A stretch of 64,000 bases of DNA from Bifidobacterium bombi DSM 19703 (GTDB lineage: Bacteria; Actinomycetota; Actinomycetes; Actinomycetales; Bifidobacteriaceae): assembly GCF_000737845.1 (NCBI RefSeq), contig NZ_ATLK01000001.1:1550001-1614000 (forward strand), given 5' to 3'. The number at the start of each line of letters is the position of its first letter. The first letter of the stretch is position 1. Position numbers and translations under genes: made by a program. Below, piece after piece: positions 30,061 through 39,508 of the stretch. The notes below the pieces were generated by a model. The model had not been told where the DNA came from and did no database searches. It saw only the letters and a program-made list of their open reading frames with translations.

Positions 30061-32369
30061 TGATCGGAATCCTTTGTAACGTGGAATTGCCGCCATAGAC
30101 CGACCACAGCCAGCAGTAAGGCGAAAGCGATGAACAGCCAGCCCGTCACGTCGCTGATGCGCAACGTGGAGGTTATCTTCGTGGATTGCGGCGAAGAGAA
30201 CACGACACCCGAGCGATCGAGTAGATTCATGTGCGCCGTGGCCGTCCCCGACGTGGAGACGCGCACAGTGAAGGTCGTCTGCGACGTGCCTTTGGCTGGT
30301 ACGGCGACCTCCTCGAACCTTGACGTGACGATTTCCATGGAGTCCGTGAGTGATGAGACCTTCACCCGCACCGGATAAGGCAAGTCGTTGGTTACATTGA
30401 CGGGCATCGAGGCCGTTTCACTCACCACGGTTAACGGTTCCGACTGGCTTATGCGCACGCTTTGGAACAGCCGATCGGCCAAACCTCTGGCATCGTCCGT
30501 AAGGTGGTTGGCACTTTCGGCTTTCGCGGCGTCATCATCGCTGCGTGCCGTTGGTCCCTTTTCATCGGTTTTCTCCGGCTGGTGTATGTGCGCGCATAGT
30601 GCGTGAAAGGCCAGCTCGTTATGCAGCGAGGTGACGGCATTCATCCACGTGCCAGAGTTTTTGGTGCGATTGGCGGTTTCCTTGGCGTCCTGACGTGCGA
30701 GGGATTGAGGATCGTCGTTCTTCTTCTTGCCGTTACTGTCTGCTTGCCTTTCCTCGTTGCTCCCCAAGCCGCCTGTAGGGGAGGCGGGCGCATCAAGCAC
30801 CGAGGATCGGAAACGCTCGATATCTGCGGCGCTGCTTTTCAGAGACTCCAGATTTTGAGCGAGTTGTTTCGTATGTTGCTGGCTCATCTCCGCCGACTTG
30901 GGGAGCAGTGCCGCGGCCTGCTCGCCTGATGCATAGGCCTCTGCCTTTGTTAGGGAGTCCAAGTCGGTCAATGAAAGCCAGGTGGCCTGCTCGAGCGAGC
31001 TCATGATGGTCCCGTTCTCATCAGCCGTGCGTGATGGTGAAAGGCAGATGAGCACATTGCGGTTCGAATACGGTTGTTCCATTTGATAGAAGGCGCTCTG
31101 CGCCAGAAGCCTGGAAATTCGACCAGCTTCGCTTTGCTCCGCCGCTGCAGACTTGTCGGAGGGGTTGCCCTGGGAAAGCTGGGTCAAATCGCGTTGCGCC
31201 GCGACAAGTGTGATTTCGCCCGCAGGGGTGGGAACGGAGTATATGTCGGAATGTATGGCTCCATCCCCGTTGTCTTCGATGCCGCTTTGCGCGATGGCGG
31301 TCGTATAGCCCTGTTCCCGGGCTCTGGAAAGCGCGTTGAGCGTCCAAGTGCTGTCGCCTTGCCAGGCATAGGCGGAGGGGGATGCCGAGGCGTCTCCCAC
31401 GGCGGTACGATATTGGGCGGTAGCGGCTTCGCTGTTCCACATCGATGGGGATACCCCCGCCGCGTTGTAGTCTTCGGGATTGCCGTGTGCGCTGAATGCG
31501 GTGATGTCGAAATTCCCCGGCTGCATCACGCCGCTTGATTTAGGTACCAATTTCAGCGTCTTGGCATATGACGGATCGGTGACCACTTGGAGCTTGGGAT
31601 GGTTTTCGACGAGTTTCTGTACGTCGTTCAACGTGGATCTCGTCTGCTCGTCGGTGGCTTCTCCGCCGTTACGCAACGCTTCCGACGCTTGGATGCCCTT
31701 GTCGCCGCTCATGAGCGCATCAACGGCCTTGCCGTCCAGTCGCCATGAGATGTCGGTGAACGGCATGACCACCGTGGCCTGCATCGGTGGGGTGTCGGCG
31801 GTATTCAGACCGTCCTTTGAACGTGTAAGGAAGGTGCGCAGGCTTGCCGTCCGGTCAAGGGCGATGGGATCATGCCCAATGAAATAGTCTATTCTCACTG
31901 GTTTTGGCCCCCATGTCTGCAATGCCTTGAGTGTGGTTTGGTCGGCGTTGGCATCCACGCTCACCGTTGTCGTGCCATTGACCGGTATTTCAGGCACATC
32001 GGCGCGACCTAGCTCGTTGGAGGTGGGGATGGTGTTCTGGGCGCGCGCCCAATCGTTGAGGTCGGTGCGTGATACGAAGTTGTAATATGTGTTCGTCGCG
32101 GCGCGGAGCAGTCCGGCTTTCAAGACATGGTCGCTTTTGTTGGCGATGGTGACTTTAATGTGGTACCCGGAGCTTGCACTGACCACGGGCGTCGATGAGG
32201 TGAGTGTGAGCGCTGCCTGCGGCCGCGGCTCGGCGGATTGAGGGACCGCCGATGCGGGAGCCGGCTCCACGGCCAAGGTCAAGAACAACGAGAGCATGAT
32301 GGTGATCAGGATGACGGCGCGGCTGGCCAGGCGGCACGTCGACGCCCTGTGAGCGTGAAGGTGTTTCAT
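30057..32369 (-). CDS. DUF6049 family secreted/membrane-anchored protein
   Basis: A 770-residue protein of unknown function that sits next to murJ in Actinobacteria. It has a Sec-type signal (hydrophobic core AVILITIMLSLFLTLAV, then ASA), a large extracytoplasmic region starting with an immunoglobulin-like strand pattern (STPVVSASSGYHIKVTIANKS), a predicted glycosyl-hydrolase-like middle part, a charged low-complexity segment near residues 570-640 and a C-terminal membrane helix (GWLFIAFALLLAVVGLW) with a short cytoplasmic tail. ATG 32369 overlaps the Nudix stop (ATGA), and its own stop overlaps murJ (ATGA). This strict coupling suggests it works with MurJ in cell-wall assembly. Confidence 0.88.
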   Translation of the reverse strand: MKHLHAHRASTCRLASRAVILITIMLSLFLTLAVEPAPASAVPQSAEPRPQAALTLTSSTPVVSASSGYHIKVTIANKSDHVLKAGLLRAATNTYYNFVSRTDLNDWARAQNTIPTSNELGRADVPEIPVNGTTTVSVDANADQTTLKALQTWGPKPVRIDYFIGHDPIALDRTASLRTFLTRSKDGLNTADTPPMQATVVMPFTDISWRLDGKAVDALMSGDKGIQASEALRNGGEATDEQTRSTLNDVQKLVENHPKLQVVTDPSYAKTLKLVPKSSGVMQPGNFDITAFSAHGNPEDYNAAGVSPSMWNSEAATAQYRTAVGDASASPSAYAWQGDSTWTLNALSRAREQGYTTAIAQSGIEDNGDGAIHSDIYSVPTPAGEITLVAAQRDLTQLSQGNPSDKSAAAEQSEAGRISRLLAQSAFYQMEQPYSNRNVLICLSPSRTADENGTIMSSLEQATWLSLTDLDSLTKAEAYASGEQAAALLPKSAEMSQQHTKQLAQNLESLKSSAADIERFRSSVLDAPASPTGGLGSNEERQADSNGKKKNDDPQSLARQDAKETANRTKNSGTWMNAVTSLHNELAFHALCAHIHQPEKTDEKGPTARSDDDAAKAESANHLTDDARGLADRLFQSVRISQSEPLTVVSETASMPVNVTNDLPYPVRVKVSSLTDSMEIVTSRFEEVAVPAKGTSQTTFTVRVSTSGTATAHMNLLDRSGVVFSSPQSTKITSTLRISDVTGWLFIAFALLLAVVGLWRQFHVTKDSDQ

Positions 32370-33151
32370 TGGCCCTGCCTGTTCATCTTTCTGGCATATA
32401 GCCATACTATTTTACGTTCGTTAGGGTAACTCAGCACCTTGTCCAGATCTTCGAAATCCACCCACTTTGTATCCTCGGCTTCGTGATCAGGATCGCCTTC
32501 CACTGTGAGGAATCCTCCGACCTTGCGTAAAGCGAAATGATGCACCAGCTTGTGGACGCGCTCATCCGTGCCGGTGAACCAATAATCCGTGGTGGCGATG
32601 GAGGTCACCACCACACCCAGGATTCCGGTCTCCTCGTGGATTTCGCGGACCGCCGTTTCCTCCGGCGTCTCGCCTTTTTCTATATGTCCTTTCGGCAAGC
32701 ACCATTCCAGATGGCCGCTGCGTGAATGGCGCGCTATGACGGCTACACGGTTCCTATCATCGAAAATGAGCCCTCCTGCAGAATACTCTCGCACGGCCGG
32801 TAGCTCCTGGGCATCCAGCGAAGCGAATGTGGTGTGAGGTCCACCTTGGTGGATTCGGGCCATCAAGGCAGGTGTGGGAGTCTCTTCCGTCGTGTGCCAT
32901 TGATCGGTTCCCTGCCTGCTGCCTTGCGGTGGTTTCTTCCCCTCGCCGTCTTCGCTGTTCAGCGCCGCCCTTAATCTACGTAGTGACGCGCCGTCAAAGG
33001 CTTGGCCCAACTCTGTTTCTGGGCCTGAAGAATACAGCAGTGAGTCAGGTTCTAAGTTGTCTTGCGGCCCGGAATCGTTGATTTCGCGTTTTTGGGCGCG
33101 CTTGCCCGCGGCCTTGGCTACCATGCGAGCCATGTCTGCGGGTGTTATCAT
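32366..33151 (-). CDS. Nudix hydrolase
   Basis: About 261 residues. The C-terminal ~140 form a Nudix domain with the full box GHIEKGETPEETAVREIHEETG, here starting from GH with the catalytic REIHEE core; it hydrolyses a nucleoside diphosphate linked to another group. The first ~110 residues are charged and low-complexity. ATG 33151 is used, with AGGAAG just upstream; a TTG at 33169 is in frame. The gene opens the Nudix-DUF6049-murJ operon and is divergent from the CCA-adding enzyme gene (104 bases), the order known from other Actinobacteria. Substrate unknown. Confidence 0.9.
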   Translation of the reverse strand: MITPADMARMVAKAAGKRAQKREINDSGPQDNLEPDSLLYSSGPETELGQAFDGASLRRLRAALNSEDGEGKKPPQGSRQGTDQWHTTEETPTPALMARIHQGGPHTTFASLDAQELPAVREYSAGGLIFDDRNRVAVIARHSRSGHLEWCLPKGHIEKGETPEETAVREIHEETGILGVVVTSIATTDYWFTGTDERVHKLVHHFALRKVGGFLTVEGDPDHEAEDTKWVDFEDLDKVLSYPNERKIVWLYARKMNRQGQ

Positions 33152-33255
33152 GCTTCCTACTCTACTCAACCCGCTGTGCAGATGGGGTGAAGGTATGCTA
33201 GAAGATAGTAAAAATAGACTTTAAACGGCTGTTTTGCTTGTTTTAAGGAGTTACA

Positions 33256-34671
33256 TTGGATTTCGAGGTATGGCCTGAGGCCATTGAACTGGGACGCATG
33301 TTCGAGCAGGAAGGACATGAACTGGCTTTGGTCGGCGGCCCTGTGCGCGATTTGTTGCTTCATCGGGCGAGCCACGATCTGGACTTCTGTACGTCGGCGC
33401 GTCCGGAGGAGTTCGAGCCGATTCTCAGACGTTTCGGCCATGACGGCTTCTGGGACATGGGGCGTAAGTTCGGCACCTTGGGTGCCATGCGGCGTCGTGC
33501 TGATGGTACGGAGGTGAAGGTCGAGGTCACCACGTACCGCAGTGACAAGTATGACCCTGATTCGCGCAAGCCGGCAGTCAGCTACGGTGATTCGCTCGAA
33601 GGCGATCTCTCCCGAAGGGATTTCACCGTAAACGCCATGGCTCTTCGTGTCCCCGATCTTCGGTTCGTGGACCCGTTCGGCGGTGCGAACGATATAGCCA
33701 AGGGAATTCTGCGCACCCCTGTGGATCCGCGCCAATCCTTCGAGGATGACCCATTGCGCATGATGCGTGCCGTCCGTTTCGTGGCTCAGCTGGGTTTCCG
33801 CATCGAGCCCGATACGGCAGTGGCCATAACGGAGATGACCGATCGCATCGAAATCGTCTCCGCGGAACGTGTACGTGACGAATTGGTGAAGCTGCTGCTC
33901 TCCGAACGGCCACACGAGGGGGTGGAGGCCTTGGTCGATTCGGGTCTGGCCGACATCGTGCTTCCCGAGATTCCGGCGCTTCAGCTTGAGATTGATGAAC
34001 ATCACCGTCATAAGGACGTTTTTGAGCACACGCTTAGGGTGCTTGACCGTGCCATCGCTCTGGAGACCGGCCCCGACGGTCCTGTCCCAGCACCGGATCT
34101 CACATTGCGCCTTGCGGCGTTGCTGCATGACATCGGCAAGCCAGCAACCCGCCGCTTTGAGCCGCGGGGCAAGGTGAGTTTTCATCACCATGACGCCGTG
34201 GGGGCGAAGATGGTGCGTAAACGCATGAAGGCTCTGCATTTCGACCACAGTATGATCGATGATGTCAGTGCCCTCGTCAATATGCACCTTCGTTTCCACG
34301 GCTACGTCGAGGAACCGTGGACCGATGCTGCCGTACGACGCTATGTCAAGGATTCAGGACCGTTGTACGAGCGGCTCAACAGACTCACCCGCGCCGATGC
34401 CACCACACGTAACCGCCGTAAGGCGCTCATATTCGAGCAGGCGATGGATGAGCTTGAGAGCCGTGTGAAGAAGCTTAAGGAGCAGGAGGATCTCAACGCC
34501 ATCCGTCCCGACCTGAACGGCAACGACATCATCGAGATACTCGGCGTCGAGCCCGGTCCAATGGTGGGGCGTGCCTACAGGCATATGCTCGATTTCCGTC
34601 TCGACCATGGCCCGACGAGCCGCGCCGAGGCGCAGGCCGAGCTTGAGCGATGGGCTCGGGAGCAGGGCTAG
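33256..34671 (+). CDS. pcnB: CCA tRNA nucleotidyltransferase
   Basis: Adds or repairs the 3' CCA end of tRNAs; needed here because the tRNA genes seen do not encode CCA. The 471-residue protein has the class II nucleotidyltransferase head with LVGGPVRDLLL and the metal-binding HDLDFC motif, the neck segment RRDFTVNAMAL and EDDPLRMMRAVRF, and an HD domain (LLHDIGKPATR, then HHHDAVGAK), as usual in Actinobacteria. The start is TTG 33256, five bases after AAGGAG; the next ATG at 33298 would remove the first helix of the head. Divergent from the Nudix-murJ operon. Confidence 0.93.
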   Translation: MDFEVWPEAIELGRMFEQEGHELALVGGPVRDLLLHRASHDLDFCTSARPEEFEPILRRFGHDGFWDMGRKFGTLGAMRRRADGTEVKVEVTTYRSDKYDPDSRKPAVSYGDSLEGDLSRRDFTVNAMALRVPDLRFVDPFGGANDIAKGILRTPVDPRQSFEDDPLRMMRAVRFVAQLGFRIEPDTAVAITEMTDRIEIVSAERVRDELVKLLLSERPHEGVEALVDSGLADIVLPEIPALQLEIDEHHRHKDVFEHTLRVLDRAIALETGPDGPVPAPDLTLRLAALLHDIGKPATRRFEPRGKVSFHHHDAVGAKMVRKRMKALHFDHSMIDDVSALVNMHLRFHGYVEEPWTDAAVRRYVKDSGPLYERLNRLTRADATTRNRRKALIFEQAMDELESRVKKLKEQEDLNAIRPDLNGNDIIEILGVEPGPMVGRAYRHMLDFRLDHGPTSRAEAQAELERWAREQG

Positions 34672-34907
34672 CTTCATGCTGGTGTCGCGTACGGCGGTGC
34701 GCCTACCCATCCACTGAATTTGGTCGCTTGTTCGGTGGCGGTACGGTACGGCTCTCGGTACCGGTGTCGGGGTCTAAGGCGCCGCCAGCTGTCGTGAGGC
34801 TTGTTTCTTGGGCATATGCCTAGCCGGCGTCCATGTTTCGAGGGCTACATGATGCGCCGTTCGCCAATATATGGGTTCGGATTCCTCCGGTTTCGTCCGC
34901 CTTGGCT

Positions 34908-35576
34908 TCAGCTGTTCTGGTCGCCCTCGGCGGGGGCTGGAGGAGCGTCGTGCACAGGTGCACTGGGCAATTTTGCCTTATCGACCTTATCCAGGTTCGT
35001 GCAGCCTTTGAGGTTCTTGATTTTCGCGTTTTTCGCCGGTATTTGTTTTTTGGATACCAGATCGTTGAATGAAGTGCCCAGCACGACATCGACCAGGGCG
35101 TCCTGCCGGTTGTCCATCACCATTTGCGCATCGGAGAAGTTCGCGAGCACGGTGTATGCCTGATAGATGTTGTTGACGCCGTAATAGATGGTCGTGCGTT
35201 TCACGTTCTGCCGTGTGTAATTCGATACGGAAGTGACGTTGAACAGTCTGTCGGTTAGCGCTTCGCCGACAGCGCCGGCGAAGCCGCGGGACTTTGTACC
35301 ATTAAGGACACGTACATACACCGTGGAATTGGAAGGATAAGCCGCCTCGTTCCTATGCTCGTTCAGAGGCGCGCAGACCGAAGCCGCGCCGAAGTTGGTG
35401 TCGGCCTGCTCACTAGGAGAGGTTTGGGCTTTGCCGCTGAAACCATGCAACTCGAACAACACCGAAACGATGAGTGCCACGGCCAGCACCGCGGCCACAA
35501 AAGTGAACACCTTGACCTGACGTCTGTGCACGTATTGCTTACGCTCTTCGCGTTCGTCAATGTTTCGTTGTGGCAT
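34908..35576 (-). CDS. LytR C-terminal-domain membrane protein
   Basis: About 222 residues: a charged N-terminus (DEREERKQYVHRRQ), one membrane helix (VFTFVAAVLAVALIVSVLF), and an extracytoplasmic LytR_C domain with the motif VYVRVLNGTKSRGFAGAVGE. The LytR_C domain often occurs alone or behind LCP ligases that attach polymers to peptidoglycan; its own role is unknown. ATG 35576 is preferred (AGGAA upstream, short basic N-terminus); longer in-frame starts would add a non-conserved extension. Convergent with the CCA gene, downstream of ksgA on the same strand (131-base gap). Confidence 0.85.
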   Translation of the reverse strand: MPQRNIDEREERKQYVHRRQVKVFTFVAAVLAVALIVSVLFELHGFSGKAQTSPSEQADTNFGAASVCAPLNEHRNEAAYPSNSTVYVRVLNGTKSRGFAGAVGEALTDRLFNVTSVSNYTRQNVKRTTIYYGVNNIYQAYTVLANFSDAQMVMDNRQDALVDVVLGTSFNDLVSKKQIPAKNAKIKNLKGCTNLDKVDKAKLPSAPVHDAPPAPAEGDQNS

Positions 35577-35707
35577 TCCCGTTTCCTGTCGATCTGCGCT
35601 TGTCCGTCGTGCTGGCTGCCGCATCATCCAGCGACATCGCAACCCTCTTGCAGTATATTTTACCGACACTCCATGACTCGTCCGCCACATCATGGCGGTC
35701 TTGTGCA

Positions 35708-36784
35708 TTACGGCTGGAGTCGGTCGTGCAGGTCGCAGGCTCGTGCCAGCGATGAAAACTCCTCAACCGTCAGCGTTTCGCCGCGTCTTGTCGGATCGAT
35801 GCCGGCATCGGAGAATTCCGCCTCTGTCACCATTCCCTTCAGTGCGGCGTGCAGTGTTTTCCTACGTTGTCCGAAAGCGGCGTCCACAAGCCGGAACAAC
35901 GTCTCGCGTGTGGGACGGAAGGTGCCTGAAGTGGTCGTGCCGGTGTCAGAGGTGCGGGTGAAGGAGACGAGCGCCGAATCGACGTTCGGTGCCGGCCAGA
36001 ACACGTTGCGCCCAACGAGTCCGACCCGTTCCGTTTCGCCGTACCATGCGAGCTTCACACTTGGAGCCCCGTAGACCTTGTTGCCGGGCTGTGCCGAGAG
36101 GCGGTCGGCGACTTCTTTCTGCACCATGACCACGAATCGGTTCAGATTTGGGAAGCGCTCAAGCAAGGTCAGTAAAACAGGAGTCGCAACATTATAGGGC
36201 AGATTCGAAACAAGGGTGAATCCGTCCGTGCCGCCGCCCACGTGCCTGTTCACCTCGTTTGACGAAGCTCTGTCGCCGGAGTCTGCGGCGTTTTCAACCG
36301 TGCAGACGGCCGTGTCCACGGCGGTGGAGTGCGATGGGCATCGCTCGTCGTTGTTCGTCGTTGTGAAGTGTGGTAGGTCCCCGGGTTGCAGTGTCAGCGC
36401 ATCTGCCTTAATCACGGTGAGCCGTTCAGCTGCCTGCGGCATGTATTCTGCAATCGTACGGGGCAGTCGTTCCGCCAGAGCGGGGTCGATTTCCACGGCG
36501 GCGACGTTGGCGCCTGTCTCCAGCAGGGCCAGTGTCAATGAGCCCAGACCTGGCCCTACTTCCAGTACATTCGTGCCTTCGCCCACTTCGGCTTTGCGGG
36601 CGATACGCCGTACGGTGCCTGGGTCGATGACGAAATTCTGCCCGAATCTCTTGGTCGGGCTGATACCAGCCTCCGCCGCAATACGGCGGACGTCCGCGGC
36701 TCCCAACAGTCGCGCCGCGCCGCCGGTCCGGTCTGCCGAACCATCCGTGTCATGAGACGCCGCCACGCTTTCCGACACTGTCAT
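35708..36784 (-). CDS. rsmA: 16S rRNA dimethyladenosine transferase
   Basis: KsgA/RsmA methylates two adjacent adenosines in helix 45 of 16S rRNA during small-subunit assembly. It has PTKRFGQNFVIDPGT, SAM motif I EVGPGLGSLTLAL, acidic VEIDPAL, and the catalytic NLPYNVATP. About 45 extra residues, hydrophilic and with three cysteine/histidine-bearing patches, sit between GDLPHF and FTLVSNLPYN; bifidobacterial relatives as I recall them have a shorter link. The start is uncertain: ATG 36784 matches the usual N-terminus, with AAAGGA close upstream; ATGs at 36826 and 36859 are in frame. Upstream lies the Rpf-like gene on the same strand. Confidence 0.92.
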   Translation of the reverse strand: MTVSESVAASHDTDGSADRTGGAARLLGAADVRRIAAEAGISPTKRFGQNFVIDPGTVRRIARKAEVGEGTNVLEVGPGLGSLTLALLETGANVAAVEIDPALAERLPRTIAEYMPQAAERLTVIKADALTLQPGDLPHFTTTNNDERCPSHSTAVDTAVCTVENAADSGDRASSNEVNRHVGGGTDGFTLVSNLPYNVATPVLLTLLERFPNLNRFVVMVQKEVADRLSAQPGNKVYGAPSVKLAWYGETERVGLVGRNVFWPAPNVDSALVSFTRTSDTGTTTSGTFRPTRETLFRLVDAAFGQRRKTLHAALKGMVTEAEFSDAGIDPTRRGETLTVEEFSSLARACDLHDRLQP

Positions 36785-37083
36785 GTCCTTTTTTTCGCTC
36801 GTCCTGACTTCACCTGGTCTATCCATCCGATCGGATGCGTCCGATTGCTCGTTTCCCATGACCTTCAATCTACACAATGCGCCGGAACCAGAGGATGGCC
36901 GTTGCACGCATGAGGTGGCGCTGGGCATGACGCTGCGACGATGTTTTGGGGTCGAAACGCTGCCCAGATTCACGCGGGTCGCAGTCCGATTCTCTATGGA
37001 GCCGTCCTTATACGTAGACCGTGCAGACCTGGCGTTGCGCCATCATGTACTGGGCGAAGGCAAGTCATGCCCTGCCTCGCTAT

Positions 37084-37134
37084 ACTTGCATGACTTGCAT
37101 GACTTGCATGACATGCATGACTTGCATGACATGA
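37084..37134 (-). repeat. 9-bp tandem repeat (TTGCATGAC)
   Basis: Five to six copies of TTGCATGAC or variants (one CATGACATG step) follow the stop codon of the Rpf-like gene within four bases, and lie upstream of rsmA. It is not part of a credible gene. Units are nearly identical, so length may vary between strains. Confidence 0.8.
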
Positions 37135-37137
37135 CCC

Positions 37138-38568
37138 TTAGTACCAACTCTGCGTTTGCCAAACCCTCCATGCCTCGGATGGACTCCCGTAACGGCTACG
37201 GATGTAGCTCAGGCCGATGTTGATTTGGACGCCGGCATCGTCACGGTAATTCGGCACCGATGCATAATAGTAGTCAAGCAACTGGGGAATGCCGAGAGCA
37301 GTGGATTTCGGGTTCTTTTGCCACCAGCACCAGCCGGACTCATGGTCCCACAACGGTACCAAGGCGTTGAAGTCCTGGTCACTCCAACCCATCTGCCTCA
37401 CCGCGCCTCTGGCATAGGTCTGTGCGACTTGAGGGGATGCGTGCCACATGCCGTTATCATTGCTGGCCGGTGGTGGAGTGGGTGTGGGCTGTGGTTGTTG
37501 TGCTGGTGGATTTGGTGTGGGAGCTGGTGCCGGTGAAGGCATCGGATTCTGTGAAGGGGCAGACGGTGTTTTCTCCTTGTCCTTTTCGCCGCTGCCACTT
37601 GAAGCCCCGCTGTCGGTTGCTCCAGTGGCGCCCGAGCTGGATGTGCCGCTGGACGTGCCGCTGGACGTGCCGGATCCGTTGGCCTTGTCTTTACCGGAGT
37701 TCGGTGCGGGGGCAGGAGCCGATGGACCTACCGCGATGACCTGGTCGACGGGTGGGGTCACGATCGTTTCCGATGTCAGTGTCCTGCTTTCGGCAGCGCC
37801 GTCCACATACGTGACCTTAAAGTTCTGACGTTTGACTCCGTCCGTGCCTTGTTGGCGGATCTCGCTGGCACCCGGTGAAAGCGCAGAATCCACGATCGTG
37901 CGGGTCCCGTAGGGGAGCGCGACATCCAAGGTTTCCTCGCCATGCGTGACACGCTGCACGCGCAGTATGGTCTTCCCGTCGACGTCTTCCACGCTTACGC
38001 GGTCCTCTTTGCCCAGTGTGATGCCTTTCATATCCAAAATCGATGCAGCCGTAAGTTTCCCGTTGGGCACTACGGATGTCTTGCCGTCGGCGATGACGGT
38101 CACCGGACCCGATCTGTTGATTACGAACCCGCCGGTGAGCTGGTTGTATACGTTGTTCACGTTGACCGTGACTCTGGAGGCCCGTGCGTCATTGGACTTG
38201 AAAAAGCCAAGGAGCTGGTCGGCGCTGGAAGCCACGGTCCAAAAAGGTACCTCCTGGCCATCGATGGTGATAGTCGCCTGATATGCACTTTGCATATTGA
38301 CCGTGTCGTGGTTGCGCAGGGCTCCGTTTGATGTTGACTTGACCATGTCGTGCGTCCTCATTTTGACGCCATTTGTCTGCAACAGTCTATCGACGCTTTG
38401 CGTATACGTGGTGACCGTGTGGGTTTCACCGTTGATGCTGAGCGCGACGGTTTTTCGCGCTCCCAACGCGAATGCCGCGATGCATGTCAAGGTCACCGCC
38501 GCGACGCATATGATGATGCGCATACGTCTGAGAGTCGTGAATCTCTGAGGTGTCCAACGACGTTCCAT
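37138..38568 (-). CDS. Resuscitation-promoting-factor-like / G5-domain cell-wall lytic protein
   Basis: A 476-residue exported protein. After a signal/anchor helix (IIICVAAVTLTCIAAFALG) come two or three ubiquitin-like YabE repeats (SINGETHTVTTYTQSVDRLL; TVIADGKTSVVPNGKLTAA), a G5 domain (~200-275, VQRVTHGEETLDVALPYGT), a Ser/Gly- and Pro-rich linker, and a C-terminal lysozyme-like domain with WDHESGW (probable catalytic Glu) and GLSYIRSRYGSPSEAW. This is the RpfB-like plan for peptidoglycan cleavage seen in Actinobacteria. AGGAG precedes ATG 38568. The linker encodes a Gly-Thr-Ser-Ser repeat. Stop TAA 37140-37138 abuts the 9-bp array. Confidence 0.9.
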   Translation of the reverse strand: MERRWTPQRFTTLRRMRIIICVAAVTLTCIAAFALGARKTVALSINGETHTVTTYTQSVDRLLQTNGVKMRTHDMVKSTSNGALRNHDTVNMQSAYQATITIDGQEVPFWTVASSADQLLGFFKSNDARASRVTVNVNNVYNQLTGGFVINRSGPVTVIADGKTSVVPNGKLTAASILDMKGITLGKEDRVSVEDVDGKTILRVQRVTHGEETLDVALPYGTRTIVDSALSPGASEIRQQGTDGVKRQNFKVTYVDGAAESRTLTSETIVTPPVDQVIAVGPSAPAPAPNSGKDKANGSGTSSGTSSGTSSSGATGATDSGASSGSGEKDKEKTPSAPSQNPMPSPAPAPTPNPPAQQPQPTPTPPPASNDNGMWHASPQVAQTYARGAVRQMGWSDQDFNALVPLWDHESGWCWWQKNPKSTALGIPQLLDYYYASVPNYRDDAGVQINIGLSYIRSRYGSPSEAWRVWQTQSWY

Positions 38569-38693
38569 GCGCTCTCCTGATTCGGTTTCGGTTTATGTTC
38601 CGCGTAATCCATCTTAACTTGATGCGTCATAAATGTAAAAGTAGGTTGGCGATTGGGATAATCCGTCGTCGGCCCTGGCACGACCGGTGAAGT

Positions 38694-38726
38694 AAAAGGG
38701 CGGGAGTGAAGGGGGTACTCCCGCCC
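38694..38726 (-). terminator. Terminator of tRNA-Thr
   Basis: GGGCGGGAGT (38698-38707) and ACTCCCGCCC (38717-38726) form a perfect 10-bp stem; on the minus strand TTTTA follows (38697 downwards). An overlapping second hairpin (CCCGCC / GGCGGG) extends to ~38737. It lies about 125 bases after tRNA-Thr. Confidence 0.85.
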
Positions 38727-38851
38727 TGAAGGCGGGATTTCGGGTAAATAACCCCGCCAGTTGGCAGAAACCGCATATATTCAGGCCTCTGCGCCTTACT
38801 CGAGAAAAGAGATCAATTCAACACCAAGTTGCCTGCCCCTTTGCTCAGGTG

Positions 38852-38925
38852 AGCCTCCTGTCGGGATCGAACCGACGACCTGCCGCTTACAAGGCGGCCG
38901 CTCTGGCCATCTGAGCTAAGGAGGC
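38852..38925 (-). tRNA. tRNA-Thr, anticodon TGT
   Basis: Full 74-nt cloverleaf on the minus strand: acceptor GCCTCCT/AGGAGGC, D arm with AGCTCAGATGGCCAGAGC, anticodon stem GCCGC/GCGGC around CTTGTAA (anticodon TGT, reads ACA), T arm with GGTTCGATCCC, discriminator T. CCA is not encoded. A 7-bp inverted repeat (ATGCGTC 38927-38933, GACGCAT 38944-38950) lies directly upstream of its 5' end. Confidence 0.96.
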
Positions 38926-39508
38926 AATGCGTCTTAGGATACCGACGCATCGTTATACGAGAATAAGCCTAACTCGTGCTCTACCGAGTCTGGGCGTGTC
39001 GCGTGTCGTGTTTGAAAGCACCGAAAACGGGTTTGACGTTCGCAGTGCCAAACTAGACACGATAAAAGTTCTTGATGCTATCGTAATGTCAAATGTGTTT
39101 TTTCGGAATTATTGATGTGAATTTCTTGTTTCTCCTGATTGTTTGTTGAATTCTTCCATTGAGCCATATGCGCAATACGAGAACGTTTTTATGCTATGGA
39201 AAAGCATGTGGAGAGTCAAGCGAGAGTATTGGTTTTTGTGTTGTTGAATCCTAATTGGTGCAGGTATTTTCGTGCTGAGTGTTCCTACGGGGAAACGACG
39301 TGTCGATTTGACAGTGTCCGTCAAAGTTTTACAATTTTACGGTATGTGGAGGTGTTATGTATCTGGTTGGTTTGGATAGGTACGGATTGTTGGTTCATAC
39401 AACAGGCGACTTATAATTGTAATGCTTCAATGAAGAGCATAGGTATGTGTGTTTATGGCGGTGCTGTCATAAGGTTTGAGGCATTTTGGAAAACTGAAGG
39501 CAATCGAT
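38926..39508. other. Intergenic region between tRNA-Thr and the first DsbA-like gene
   Basis: About 580 bases, AT-rich between ~39030 and 39480, with the inverted repeat adjacent to tRNA-Thr. No coding frame has family features. The promoters of tRNA-Thr (-) and the DsbA-like gene (+) must lie here; I could not place them safely. Confidence 0.5.

Noticed and set aside
33166-34299. 377-codon frame antisense to the CCA-adding enzyme
   Set aside because: It lies wholly opposite a well-supported gene and shows no family motif; high-GC codon bias creates such frames.
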